64,000 bases of DNA from Gemmatimonadota bacterium (GTDB taxonomy: Bacteria > Gemmatimonadota > Gemmatimonadetes > Longimicrobiales > Gaopeijiaceae), in the NCBI GenBank assembly GCA_016209885.1, contig JACQVF010000097.1:100570-164569 (forward strand), written 5' to 3'. A model generated the notes under the pieces. The model was not told where the DNA came from. It was given only the letters and a program-made list of their open reading frames with translations, and did no database searches. Every line of letters begins with the position of its first letter. Position 1 is the first letter of the stretch. Below, piece after piece: positions 19,486-27,971 of the stretch. The translations under genes and the position numbers were made by a program.

Positions 19486-20511
19486 ATGGCCGATCTGGTC
19501 GTTCGGGCTCCGAACCATCTGGGGGATCTGGTGCTGGCGCTCCCGGCGCTCGAGCGCGCCGGCGGGGACGTGCTCGTCGTAGAGCCCCTGGCGCCACTGG
19601 TTGCCCAGGCCGGCCCGCCCGGTCGGGTGCTCCCGCTGCGGCGGGGCGTCCCGGGGTTCTGGCGGGCCGCGGGGGCGCTTCGTGCGGCAGGTTATCGGCA
19701 GGGAATCCTCCTCAGCCCGGCCTTCTCGGCGGCACTCCTGCTCCGTGCGGGCGGCGTGCGGGAGGTACGCGGGACTGCCACGGATGGGCGGGCGCCACTC
19801 CTCACGGAGGCGGTAGATCCGGGGGGGCTCCGCGGGCGGCACCGTGCGCTTCAGTACCTGGAACTCGTGGGAGGGGTGCCCCGGCTACCCGAATCCCCGT
19901 TTCTGACACCTCCGGCTTCGGAGATCCAGCAGTGGCGCGGGCGGTTGGCCCAAGGCGGGCGGCGGGTCGTGGGTGTTGCGCCAGGCTCGCGGGCCTCGTC
20001 GCGCCAGTGGGCGCCGGAGCGCTTCCGAGCGCTGGTGGAGCGGCTGTGCGAGAGCGGGCACGGGGTGGCCGTGTTCGGGTCGCCGGACGAGCGAAGGCTC
20101 ACCGGTTACGTGAGCGGCCTCGGCGAGCGTGCCGTGGACGTGGGTGGCCGGACCGAGCTGCCTGCGCTGGCCGCGGCGCTGGCCGCCTGCGATCTTGTGG
20201 TCGCGAACGACAGCGGGACGATGCACCTGGCCGCCGCGGTGGGGACGCCGACCCTTTCCGTCTGGGGACCCGGGGACCCTGTGGAGACGGCGCCTCTGGG
20301 GCGCGGGCACCGCCGGATCGTGCACAGCGAGCTCTCGTGTGTGCCGTGCGTCAAGAACCGGTGTCCGCGGTCGGGGCGGGGCGAGATCCTGGAGCGGGCG
20401 GAGCGCGAGTGTATGGCGCTGGCCGCAGTAGACGAAGTGTTTGCCGCGGCGCTGGAGATGCTGGAGGGCCGGACGGCGACGTGGGAAGCCACGCCGGAGA
20501 GCGGGCGATGA
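19486..20511 (+). CDS. Heptosyltransferase-like glycosyltransferase, family 9
   Basis: The 341-residue GT-B enzyme resembles WaaC/WaaF heptosyltransferases that build the LPS core. It begins VVRAPNHLGDLVLALPAL (family start for the acceptor lobe). The donor lobe has VGVAPGSRASSRQWAPERF, a CDLVVANDSGTMHLAAAVGTP stretch that binds the nucleotide sugar, and a Cys-rich end (SCVPCVKNRCP). The ATG at 19486 starts exactly at the family N-terminus, although the frame is open upstream through lepA. Its stop overlaps the next gene (ATGA). The sugar donor cannot be read from sequence. Confidence 0.88.
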   Translation: MADLVVRAPNHLGDLVLALPALERAGGDVLVVEPLAPLVAQAGPPGRVLPLRRGVPGFWRAAGALRAAGYRQGILLSPAFSAALLLRAGGVREVRGTATDGRAPLLTEAVDPGGLRGRHRALQYLELVGGVPRLPESPFLTPPASEIQQWRGRLAQGGRRVVGVAPGSRASSRQWAPERFRALVERLCESGHGVAVFGSPDERRLTGYVSGLGERAVDVGGRTELPALAAALAACDLVVANDSGTMHLAAAVGTPTLSVWGPGDPVETAPLGRGHRRIVHSELSCVPCVKNRCPRSGRGEILERAERECMALAAVDEVFAAALEMLEGRTATWEATPESGR

Positions 20512-21506
20512 CGGTGACGGCGAAGCGCTGGATCGTGGGGGTGGACATCGGTGGCACGAACGTGACGGTGGGGGTGCTGCCGTTGGACGGCGGGGAGTTG
20601 CTGGCTTCGCGAACCTTGCCGACGGAACCGCATCGGGGTGCCCCGTTCGTGGTGGATCGGGTGGTGCGAATGATCGAGGATGCGATGCGAGAGGTGCTGG
20701 AGGTCCACGGCGGCGACCGGCGCGAGTTCGCGGGCGTGGGGATCGGCTCTCCGGGGCCACTCAACCGGAAGACCGGGACGGTGATCAACACGCCGAATCT
20801 GGGGTGGCGCAATTTCCCGCTGCGCGATCTCATCTCGAACGCCGTGGGGCTGCCTGCCACGCTGGACAACGATGCGAACTGCGCGACCTACGGGGAGTGG
20901 TGGATGGGCGCTGGAAGGGACGTGGATACGCTCGTGGGGCTCACCCTCGGGACCGGGATCGGCGGTGGCGTTGTGCTGCATGGGGAGATCTTCCACGGCG
21001 TCTCGGACGCTGCGGGCGAGATCGGGCACATGACGATCGATCTCACGGGCCGCCGCTGCAAGTGTGGCAACTACGGGTGCCTCGAAGCGTACGCGTCGGG
21101 GCCGGCCATCGCGGCCCGAGCGGTGGAGGGGATCGAGCGCGGGGCGGAGTCCATGCTGGCGGAGCTGGTGGACGGACACCTGGAGCGGATCACTGCGGCG
21201 ACGGTGTACGAGGCCGTGGTGCGGGAGGACGCCTACGCGAACGAGGTGATGCGCGAGACGGCCACGTTCCTGGGCGCCGGGATCGCGAACATCATCAATA
21301 TCCTCAACCCAGGGGCGATCGTGATCGCCGGGGGCGTGACGCGAGCGGGCGATCATCTGTTCGTTCCCCTGCGTGTGGAGGTGCGTCGGCGGGCGTTCCG
21401 TTCGGCGGCGGAGGCGTGCCAGATCCTTCCAGCGGCGCTGCCCGAGACCGCGGGCGTCATCGGCGCTGCCGGCGTGTTCAAGAAGGAGCTCTTCGGGTCT
21501 GTCTAA
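20508..21506 (+). CDS. ROK-family glucokinase or sugar kinase
   Basis: The 332-residue kinase probably phosphorylates glucose or a related hexose with ATP. It has the phosphate-binding DIGGTNVTVGV, the central GIGSPGPLNRKTG, the catalytic Asp in LDNDANCATYGEWW, and LGTGIGGGVVLHG. The ROK zinc motif is CKCGNYGCLEAYAS. No N-terminal winged helix is present, so this is an enzyme rather than a NagC-type repressor. The frame overlaps the glycosyltransferase stop by 4 bases; coupling to a heptosyltransferase and a PfkB kinase hints at sugar activation for surface glycans, which is inference. Confidence 0.9.
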   Translation: MTVTAKRWIVGVDIGGTNVTVGVLPLDGGELLASRTLPTEPHRGAPFVVDRVVRMIEDAMREVLEVHGGDRREFAGVGIGSPGPLNRKTGTVINTPNLGWRNFPLRDLISNAVGLPATLDNDANCATYGEWWMGAGRDVDTLVGLTLGTGIGGGVVLHGEIFHGVSDAAGEIGHMTIDLTGRRCKCGNYGCLEAYASGPAIAARAVEGIERGAESMLAELVDGHLERITAATVYEAVVREDAYANEVMRETATFLGAGIANIINILNPGAIVIAGGVTRAGDHLFVPLRVEVRRRAFRSAAEACQILPAALPETAGVIGAAGVFKKELFGSV

Positions 21507-21539
21507 CAGGTCGCCCAGGCCCGAGCTGGAGGGGAGCGC

Positions 21540-22529
21540 GTGGTGCGCCTCGGCGTGATCGGAACGATGGTTTGGGATACGATTCATGCACGGGACGTGC
21601 CTGACCGGGTCGTGGAGGAGTGGGGTGGGATCGCCTATGCCCTGGCGGCGCTGGCGGCGGCGCTGCCGGACTCGTGGGAGGTGGTCCCCATCATCAAGGT
21701 GGGCCGCGACCTCGCGGAACGCGCGGCGCGCTTCCTACGGTCACTGCCCCGGTTGGACGCGGAGTCCGGAGTGCGGATCGTACCTGACCCCAACAACCGG
21801 GTGGAGCTCCGCTATGAGAACGCGGCGCGGCGGTGTGAGCGTCTGACGGGCGGCGTGCCGCCGTGGACGTGGCCCGAGCTCGAGCCCGTGGTGCAGCGGT
21901 GCGATGCCCTCTACGTGAACTTCATCTCCGGATTCGAGATGTCGCTGCCCACGGCGCTAGCGTTGCGTCGGGGTTACGCGGGCGCGATTTACGCAGACCT
22001 GCATTCCTTGTTCCTCGGGGTCGGCGCGGCGGGTTGGCGGGTGCCTCAGAAGCTGCCGGCCTGGCGCGACTGGCTGTCCTGCTTCGACATCGTACACGTG
22101 AACGAGGAGGAGCTGGAGCTCTTGGGTCGGGCGTGGGGCGATCCGTTGTGGCTGGCCGCTGACGTGGCAGGATCGGACCTGCGCCTCCTGGTGGTCACGT
22201 TGGGTGAGCGCGGGGCAGCGTACGTCGCGGCGCCGTTGTTCGGGGGCGATCCCCTCGAGTGGTCGGCGATGCGGGGGCGCGTGGAGGCCGCGGGACCGGT
22301 GCGGAGCGGGCGCGTGGTGGTGGAGGGCGGTGGGCGGACCGGTGATCCGACGGGGTGCGGCGACGTTTGGGGCGCCACCTTCTTCGCCCGGCTGCTGGCG
22401 GGCGACGCGCTGGAGACGGCGATGGCGACGGCAAACCGGATGGCCGCGCGCAACGTGGAGTATCGCGGCGCCACCGGACTGGACTTATTCTTGAGAGGCC
22501 AGCTCGCGCGCGGAGAAGAGTCCGCTTGA
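21540..22529 (+). CDS. PfkB-family carbohydrate kinase
   Basis: This 329-residue ribokinase-type enzyme has the PfkB signature 2 near its end, GDPTGCGDVWGATFFARLLAGD. The catalytic Asp is the second Asp of that motif. It starts with two consecutive GTG codons; I give the first. The substrate is unknown: the N-terminal half lacks the usual adenosine- or ribose-kinase GG pair in the standard place. The stop overlaps the TTG start of the STAS/ATPase gene (TTGA), so the kinase and the two regulators below form one translated unit. Confidence 0.83.
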   Translation: MVRLGVIGTMVWDTIHARDVPDRVVEEWGGIAYALAALAAALPDSWEVVPIIKVGRDLAERAARFLRSLPRLDAESGVRIVPDPNNRVELRYENAARRCERLTGGVPPWTWPELEPVVQRCDALYVNFISGFEMSLPTALALRRGYAGAIYADLHSLFLGVGAAGWRVPQKLPAWRDWLSCFDIVHVNEEELELLGRAWGDPLWLAADVAGSDLRLLVVTLGERGAAYVAAPLFGGDPLEWSAMRGRVEAAGPVRSGRVVVEGGGRTGDPTGCGDVWGATFFARLLAGDALETAMATANRMAARNVEYRGATGLDLFLRGQLARGEESA

Positions 22530-23419
22530 AGGTCCTCACGGTCCCGCACTCCCTGGACTACCGCACCTTCGACCAGCTCGTGGGCGAGCTGAGCGGCGCG
22601 GACGGTTCGCGGATCCTCTTCGACGCTCGGCATGTGAGGTGGGTGGACCCGTACGGTATGCTGGGACTGCTGGCGGCGGGCACGGTGGTGCGGGCCCGCG
22701 AGGGCCTGAGCCCCCGCCTGCAGCTTCCGCCGGACGGCGACGTGACGAGCTACCTCGGGCGCATGGGGTTCTTCGAGCAGGCGCGGTGGATCTTCGAGTT
22801 CGAGAACCCGGGGGGTGGCCGGCGCGCGGGCGGGCCGTCCGATGTGCTGCTCGAGATCACGCCGATCACCTCGCACGGCGATGTGCACACGGTGGTGGAC
22901 CGGGTGCAGGAGCGGGCGGGACTGATCCTCTCCCGCACCCTGGGCTATCCAGCGCCCGCCGTCGTGCAGTTCAGCGTGGTGCTGTCGGAGGTCTGCCAGA
23001 ACATCATCGAGCATGCGGACGCGCCGGGGTGGGTGGCGGCTCAGACCTATCACTGGGCGAAGCGGCTCGGGCGGAACGTGCTGGTGCTTGCCGTCGTGGA
23101 CCTGGGGATCGGCTTCAAGGGGTCACTGGCGGCGGAGCACGCTGCGCGCTACGGCGACCGCTGGGGCGACGCTGCGGCGCTGGAGGCAGCGTTCCTCCAC
23201 GGGGCGACGCGGTTCCACGATTCCGGGCGCGGACAGGGAATCCAGCACATCCGCAAGCAGGTGCACCGGTGGGGCGGCAAGATCTTGGTACGAAGCGGGG
23301 GCGCTCGGATCGCGGATGTGCCCGACTGGGATGACTCGCCGTCGCTTGAGGAGGGGCTTCCCTGCTTCCCGGGCTCGCAGATCTGCATCGTCCTGCCGGC
23401 AAAGGAGAGCGCTGCATGA
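22526..23419 (+). CDS. STAS plus HATPase regulatory protein
   Basis: About 297 residues start at TTG (LKVLTVPHSLDYRTF). The first about 90 residues look like a STAS/MlaB-type domain (SRILFDARHVRWVDPYGMLGLL). From about residue 120 a GHKL ATPase fold follows, with an N-box (LSEVCQNIIEHA), a G1-like VVDLGIGF and a G2-like DSGRGQGIQHI. It has no His phosphoacceptor or transmembrane part, so it resembles anti-sigma kinases of the RsbW group more than a sensor kinase. It overlaps both its neighbours. The target is unknown. Confidence 0.65.
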   Translation: MKVLTVPHSLDYRTFDQLVGELSGADGSRILFDARHVRWVDPYGMLGLLAAGTVVRAREGLSPRLQLPPDGDVTSYLGRMGFFEQARWIFEFENPGGGRRAGGPSDVLLEITPITSHGDVHTVVDRVQERAGLILSRTLGYPAPAVVQFSVVLSEVCQNIIEHADAPGWVAAQTYHWAKRLGRNVLVLAVVDLGIGFKGSLAAEHAARYGDRWGDAAALEAAFLHGATRFHDSGRGQGIQHIRKQVHRWGGKILVRSGGARIADVPDWDDSPSLEEGLPCFPGSQICIVLPAKESAA

Positions 23420-24003
23420 GGGAAGAGCTGGGCATCGACCCCATCACGATCGACGTGGGCGGGCTCGTCCGTCGCAGCGTGGCATCGCTGTACTCGCATC
23501 TGGTGACGCGTCCGACGGGCCGCGCCGTGCGCCTGGCGATCGAACGCCAGCTCGCGGAAGCGGGTGGGACGTCGATCTCGCTCATTGACCTCTCGGAGGT
23601 CGCTGTCGTCGACTTCTCGTGCGCGGACGAGGTGGTGGCGAAGCTCGTCCAACGCTATGTGCGGGCGGATCGGCCGGGCGAGGCGTACTTCGTGCTTCTG
23701 GGCGTGCACGCACCCCATCGGGATCCGCTCGAGGAGGTGCTGCGGCGGCAGTCGCTGGCGCTTGTCGCCGAGACGGGGGAGCGGCGCTTCGAGGTGCTGG
23801 GTGAGATCTCGCCGTTGGAGATGGAGGTCTGGAGCGTGCTTGAGGAGCGGGGCCGCATTCGCGCGGCCGAGGTGAACGGAGTCCTGCCGGATGCCGCCCG
23901 CCAGGATGGCCTCGGCCGCCTGATGGAACGCCGTCTCGCGTTCCGGCAGGCCCCGTCGGGCGACTACCATGCGCTGAGCGCCCTGGTGCGCGATTTGCTC
24001 TGA
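23416..24003 (+). CDS. STAS-like protein with C-terminal winged-helix-like region
   Basis: This 195-residue soluble protein starts at an ATG that overlaps the previous stop (ATGA). Residues about 50-110 resemble a STAS or DUF4325-like domain (SLIDLSEVAVVDFSCADEVV). The last 60 residues look like a winged-helix segment (MEVWSVLEERGRIRAAEVNG). I would expect it to be the antagonist or partner of the STAS-HATPase protein before it, in the manner of anti-anti-sigma factors. No phosphorylatable Ser can be assigned with confidence. Confidence 0.55.
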   Translation: MREELGIDPITIDVGGLVRRSVASLYSHLVTRPTGRAVRLAIERQLAEAGGTSISLIDLSEVAVVDFSCADEVVAKLVQRYVRADRPGEAYFVLLGVHAPHRDPLEEVLRRQSLALVAETGERRFEVLGEISPLEMEVWSVLEERGRIRAAEVNGVLPDAARQDGLGRLMERRLAFRQAPSGDYHALSALVRDLL

Positions 24004-24034
24004 CCGCTCAAAGCACAGGACACAGGAGCCGGCG

Positions 24035-25255
24035 ATGGCGAAGAAGCGGCGTGGCGCCGGCAGGCGCCCACCCCCGGAGGCCCCGGAGGTACGCCGGACG
24101 CGGGGTCCGAGCACGCTGGGGATCCATGGCCTTGGGAGGGAGCGCGAACCTGGCGACCCCGTGGTGCTCCCCATTGTACAGAGCGCGACGTTCCTGAGCG
24201 ATCCTGTGAGGGGCGAGGCCGGGGTTCGCTACACGCGGTATGGGAACAACCCCACGCAGATCGCGGTCGCCGAGAAGCTGGCAGCGCTCGAAGGCACGGA
24301 GGCCGCCATCGTGCTGGCGAGCGGAATGGCGGCAACGGCTCTCACGTTTCTTGCCCTGACGAGCGCCGGCGACCATGTGGTGGCGTCGCGCCTGCTTTAC
24401 GGCTGGACGCACCGCTTTCTGGCGGAGGAGCTGCCGCTTCGCGGAGTGGGAGTGACCTTCGTGGACCCGGGGGGGAAGCGGCAGTGGCGCGAGGCGTTGC
24501 AGCCGCGGACGCGGGCGCTGTTCTTCGAGGTGCCGACGAACCCGACGCTCCGGGTCTTCGATCCGCACTCGCTGTCCATGCTTGCCCGGGAGCACGGGAT
24601 CGCCCTGGTCGTGGACTCGACCTTCGCGTCACCGGTGAACCTGCGTCCGGTGGGGCGGGGGGCGGACGCCGTGATCCATAGCGCCTCGAAGTACCTCGGC
24701 GGCCACTCCGACCTGATTGCGGGGGTGGTTTGTGGTAGCCGCGGGCTCGTTGACGAGATCCAGACGAAGCTCAAGCTCTACGGGCCCGCCATCGATCCGC
24801 ACGCGGCGTGGGTGCTGGATCGCGGACTGAAGACGCTGGCCGTGCGGGTCGCGCGGCAGAACGAGAACGCCCTGACACTCGCGGGTTGGTTCGAGGAGCA
24901 GCCTGGGGTCAAGCAGGTGATCTATCCGGGGCTGCCCAGCCATCCGGATCATCACCTCGCCCGCAAGATCCTGTCGGGCTACGGCGGAGTGCTGAGCATC
25001 GTGCTGGAGGGCGGGGATGCGGCTGCGGACGGCTTCTGCGAGTCCCTCCAGGTCGCTCTGAACGCGCCGAGCCTTGGGGGCGTCGAGACGCTCGTCTCGC
25101 AGCCGCGCCTCACCTCCCACACCACGTTCACAAGCGCCGAGCGGAGCGCCATGGGGATCCCATCGGGGTTCGTGCGGATCGCGGTAGGCACGGAGGACGT
25201 AGAGGACCTCATCGCCGACTTCGAGATGGCGCTCAACGCCGCCCGGGCGGCATGA
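24035..25255 (+). CDS. Cys/Met metabolism PLP-dependent enzyme
   Basis: This 406-residue transsulfuration-type enzyme is a cystathionine gamma-synthase, gamma-lyase or O-acylhomoserine sulfhydrylase. It has the family Tyr/Arg pair in YTRYGNNPTQ, the substrate-side GMAATALTFLAL, DSTFASPVNLRP, and the PLP lysine in SASKYLGGHSDLIAGVV. The C-terminal SLGGVETLVSQPRLTSH is typical. A basic 30-residue N-terminal extension precedes the core. The exact reaction cannot be told from sequence alone, and no methionine gene lies next to it. Confidence 0.88.
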   Translation: MAKKRRGAGRRPPPEAPEVRRTRGPSTLGIHGLGREREPGDPVVLPIVQSATFLSDPVRGEAGVRYTRYGNNPTQIAVAEKLAALEGTEAAIVLASGMAATALTFLALTSAGDHVVASRLLYGWTHRFLAEELPLRGVGVTFVDPGGKRQWREALQPRTRALFFEVPTNPTLRVFDPHSLSMLAREHGIALVVDSTFASPVNLRPVGRGADAVIHSASKYLGGHSDLIAGVVCGSRGLVDEIQTKLKLYGPAIDPHAAWVLDRGLKTLAVRVARQNENALTLAGWFEEQPGVKQVIYPGLPSHPDHHLARKILSGYGGVLSIVLEGGDAAADGFCESLQVALNAPSLGGVETLVSQPRLTSHTTFTSAERSAMGIPSGFVRIAVGTEDVEDLIADFEMALNAARAA

Positions 25256-25361
25256 GCGAGGGGCGCCCCGCCGCGCGGTCCGGCGCGAGGCCGTGGGCGT
25301 TAGCGGGCTGCCGCCCGCAGGATTGCAGTGGATCGCGCGCCCAGGGGGCGGAGCGGCGGAG

Positions 25362-27971
25362 ATGAGACGCGCAGCCCGATTCCTCGCCGCCGCAGCCCTC
25401 CTGGTACTCGTCGCCCTCGCGCTCCTTGTGCTCTGGGTGCGGAGCGGCGAGCCGGAGCGCGCCGGGCAGATGCAGTTGCCAGGGCTGGAGGCGGAGGTCG
25501 AGATCGTCTACGACTCCCTGGGCGTGCCGCATATCTTCGCCTCGTCGCGCCGTGATCTCTTCTTTGCCCAGGGCTACGTCCACGCGCGTGATCGGCTCTG
25601 GCAGATGGAGGTGTTCCGGCGCGTCGCGGAAGGGCGGTTGAGCGAGCTCTTCGGTGAGGCGACGCTCGAGGCGGATCGGTTCCTGCGGACGCTCGGGCTC
25701 TCCGTCGCAGCGGCCGTTGCGGAGCCCGCCCTCGATCCCGACAGCCGGGCGATCCTGGCCGCCTACGTGGACGGCGTGAATGCGGGGATCCGGTCCCTGG
25801 GCTCTCCTCCGCCGCCGGAGTTCCTGCTCCTGCGGGCGCGGCCGGAGCCGTGGCGTGCCGTTCATTCCCTGGGCATCGAGAAGATCATGGCCTGGGACCT
25901 CACGGACTATTCGCTCGGACTCGAGCTGGCCGCGGCGTGGGGCCGGCTGGGTGACTCGGCGTTTCAAGCCCTGCTGCCCGAGTATCCAGCGTGGGGGCCG
26001 ACGATCGTGAGCGATTCGGGGGCGGCGAGGCCAGGCGGCCGGCGGTTACCGGCCGTCCCGCCGCCGGCCGAGTCGGTGGTGCGCACCGCCATACCGCCGC
26101 CGGAGGCGGCACGCCTTCTCGCGGGATTGGGTGCGGTACGCGCGTCCAACTCGTGGGTGGTTGGCCCGGAGCGGAGCGCATCGGGGAAGCCGATCCTGGC
26201 GAACGACATGCACCTCGGGCTGCGGGCGCCCGCGCTCTGGTACCTGGTCGGGCTGCACGCGCCCGGATTCGACGTGGTGGGGATGAGCATCCCCGGGGCG
26301 CCCACGGTGGTGGCGGGCCACAACCGTGGCGTGGCCTGGGGCTACACGAACGCATACGTAGACGATGCGGACTTCTTCGTCGAGCGTGTGGATCCCGCGG
26401 ACTCGACGCGCTATCTCACGCCGTCGGGTTCGGAGCCGTTCCGTATAGTGCAGGAGCAGATCGCGGTGCGGGGCCGGGGGGCCCGCGTGGAGCTCGTGGT
26501 GAGGAGAACGCGCCACGGCCCGATCGTGACGTCCGTGGAGGCCAGGGCAGGCGGCGAGCTGCTGGCGTTCCGCTGGACGGGGCACGACCCGGCGGACACG
26601 TTCCGGGCCCTCTTCGAGCTCAACCGGGCGGCGAGCGCGCAGGACGTGGTGGAGGCGCTCCGCCATTTCCGCAATCCGCACCAGAACGTGGTGTTCGCGG
26701 ACACGGCCGGCGCCTATGGCTTCTGGCTGGCTGGCCGCGTGCCGCTACGCCGGAGCGGGCGGCCGCCGCTGCTCCCGGTGCCCGGCTGGACGGGCGAGCA
26801 CGACTGGATCGGTGACCTGCCCTTCGAGCGACACCCTCACGTGCTGGATCCGCCGGAGGGATTCGTGGTCACGGCCAACAATCGGCAGAGCCGTGATTCA
26901 GTGTCCAACCTGATCACGGAGCGGTGGGCCGAGCCATACCGCGCGCTGCGCATCCGCGAGCTGATCACGGCGGTCCGGGCTCACGACACGGAGAGCGTCC
27001 GGGAGATGCAGCTCGACGTGCGGAGCGCGTTCGCCGCCCGCTACCGGGGGGCGGCGCTCCAGGCCTTCCGGGCCGCCGGCCTCGAAGCGGCTGCGGATAC
27101 GCTGGCGGCCTGGGGGCTCGACGCCTCGGCAGAAAGCCGGGGTGCGGCACTCTTCTACACGTGGATCGGGTCGCTGCGGCGCGCGGCGCGCCTACGCCTC
27201 TATGGCGAAGACGAGGGGTTCTTCCCGCTGTATGCGCTGACGGCATTCCTGGACCCAGGCGGTCCGGCGGTGGATTCCCTGGGCACGGAGGCAGCGCGCC
27301 GGGCCGAGAGCCTGGCCGGCGGGCGCCGGTGGGGTGACCTCCACCGTCTGGAGATTCGGCACGACCTGGGCGACATCCCGGTGGTGGGTAGGCTGTTCGG
27401 GTTTAGTCTGGGTCCACACCCGCGGGAAGGCTCGCTCTTCACTGTGAACGTCGCCGAGTACTCGGAGTTCGAGCCACCCTACCGAGTCCGATCGGGCCCC
27501 AGCCAACGGCACGTGGTGGATCTGGCCGACATGGACGGTGCGGGCGGGTTCATCCTACCGGGTGGCCAGTCCGGCTTTTCGTATGACGGCCACTACGCGG
27601 ACCAGCTCGAGCGTTGGCGGACGGGTAGGCTCTGGCGGCTGCCTCTGGCACGCACTGCGGTGGAGCGCATCGCCTCGGCCCGCCTGCGGCTCCTCCCGGA
27701 AGAGGCGCCGCGCCCTCACCCCAGGCAACGTGCGTCGCCTGGGGACGCCGGTCGCAATCGTGCACGGCTATTCCTCCTTGGCGCGCCCTGCGAGGCGGAC
27801 GCATCGACGGTCTCGGTGCGTCACCGCACTTCCGGTCGGGAGCACTCGCGGGACACGTCCGCACGCTCCGCGAGGCGGCGGCCCGATCCAACGTTGCCGC
27901 GTGCGGGTGCGACCGCTAGGATTTGCGCACTCGCCTGGCTGTATCATACGGAGTTACGGGAGGTTCACTGA
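25362..27971 (+). CDS. Penicillin acylase (Ntn-hydrolase) family protein
   Basis: The 869-residue secreted or membrane-anchored amidohydrolase is made as a precursor that cleaves itself before the catalytic Ser (Ser262, in RASNSWVVG). An N-terminal anchor or signal (LAAAALLVLVALALLVLWV) precedes the alpha-chain, which contains YDSLGVPHIFA and the GYVHARDRLWQMEVFRR motif. The beta-chain includes ANDMHLGLRAPALWY, GAPTVVAGHNRGVAWGYTN and the late ILPGGQSG. Substrate is unknown (beta-lactams, acyl-homoserine lactones or other amides). The last about 95 residues are Arg/Pro/Ala-rich and outside the family; the stop shares one base with the pruA start. Confidence 0.85.
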   Translation: MRRAARFLAAAALLVLVALALLVLWVRSGEPERAGQMQLPGLEAEVEIVYDSLGVPHIFASSRRDLFFAQGYVHARDRLWQMEVFRRVAEGRLSELFGEATLEADRFLRTLGLSVAAAVAEPALDPDSRAILAAYVDGVNAGIRSLGSPPPPEFLLLRARPEPWRAVHSLGIEKIMAWDLTDYSLGLELAAAWGRLGDSAFQALLPEYPAWGPTIVSDSGAARPGGRRLPAVPPPAESVVRTAIPPPEAARLLAGLGAVRASNSWVVGPERSASGKPILANDMHLGLRAPALWYLVGLHAPGFDVVGMSIPGAPTVVAGHNRGVAWGYTNAYVDDADFFVERVDPADSTRYLTPSGSEPFRIVQEQIAVRGRGARVELVVRRTRHGPIVTSVEARAGGELLAFRWTGHDPADTFRALFELNRAASAQDVVEALRHFRNPHQNVVFADTAGAYGFWLAGRVPLRRSGRPPLLPVPGWTGEHDWIGDLPFERHPHVLDPPEGFVVTANNRQSRDSVSNLITERWAEPYRALRIRELITAVRAHDTESVREMQLDVRSAFAARYRGAALQAFRAAGLEAAADTLAAWGLDASAESRGAALFYTWIGSLRRAARLRLYGEDEGFFPLYALTAFLDPGGPAVDSLGTEAARRAESLAGGRRWGDLHRLEIRHDLGDIPVVGRLFGFSLGPHPREGSLFTVNVAEYSEFEPPYRVRSGPSQRHVVDLADMDGAGGFILPGGQSGFSYDGHYADQLERWRTGRLWRLPLARTAVERIASARLRLLPEEAPRPHPRQRASPGDAGRNRARLFLLGAPCEADASTVSVRHRTSGREHSRDTSARSARRRPDPTLPRAGATARICALAWLYHTELREVH

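Noticed and set aside
17651..19597. Minus-strand frame of 648 codons
   Set aside because: Antisense to lepA, which has all GTPase motifs.
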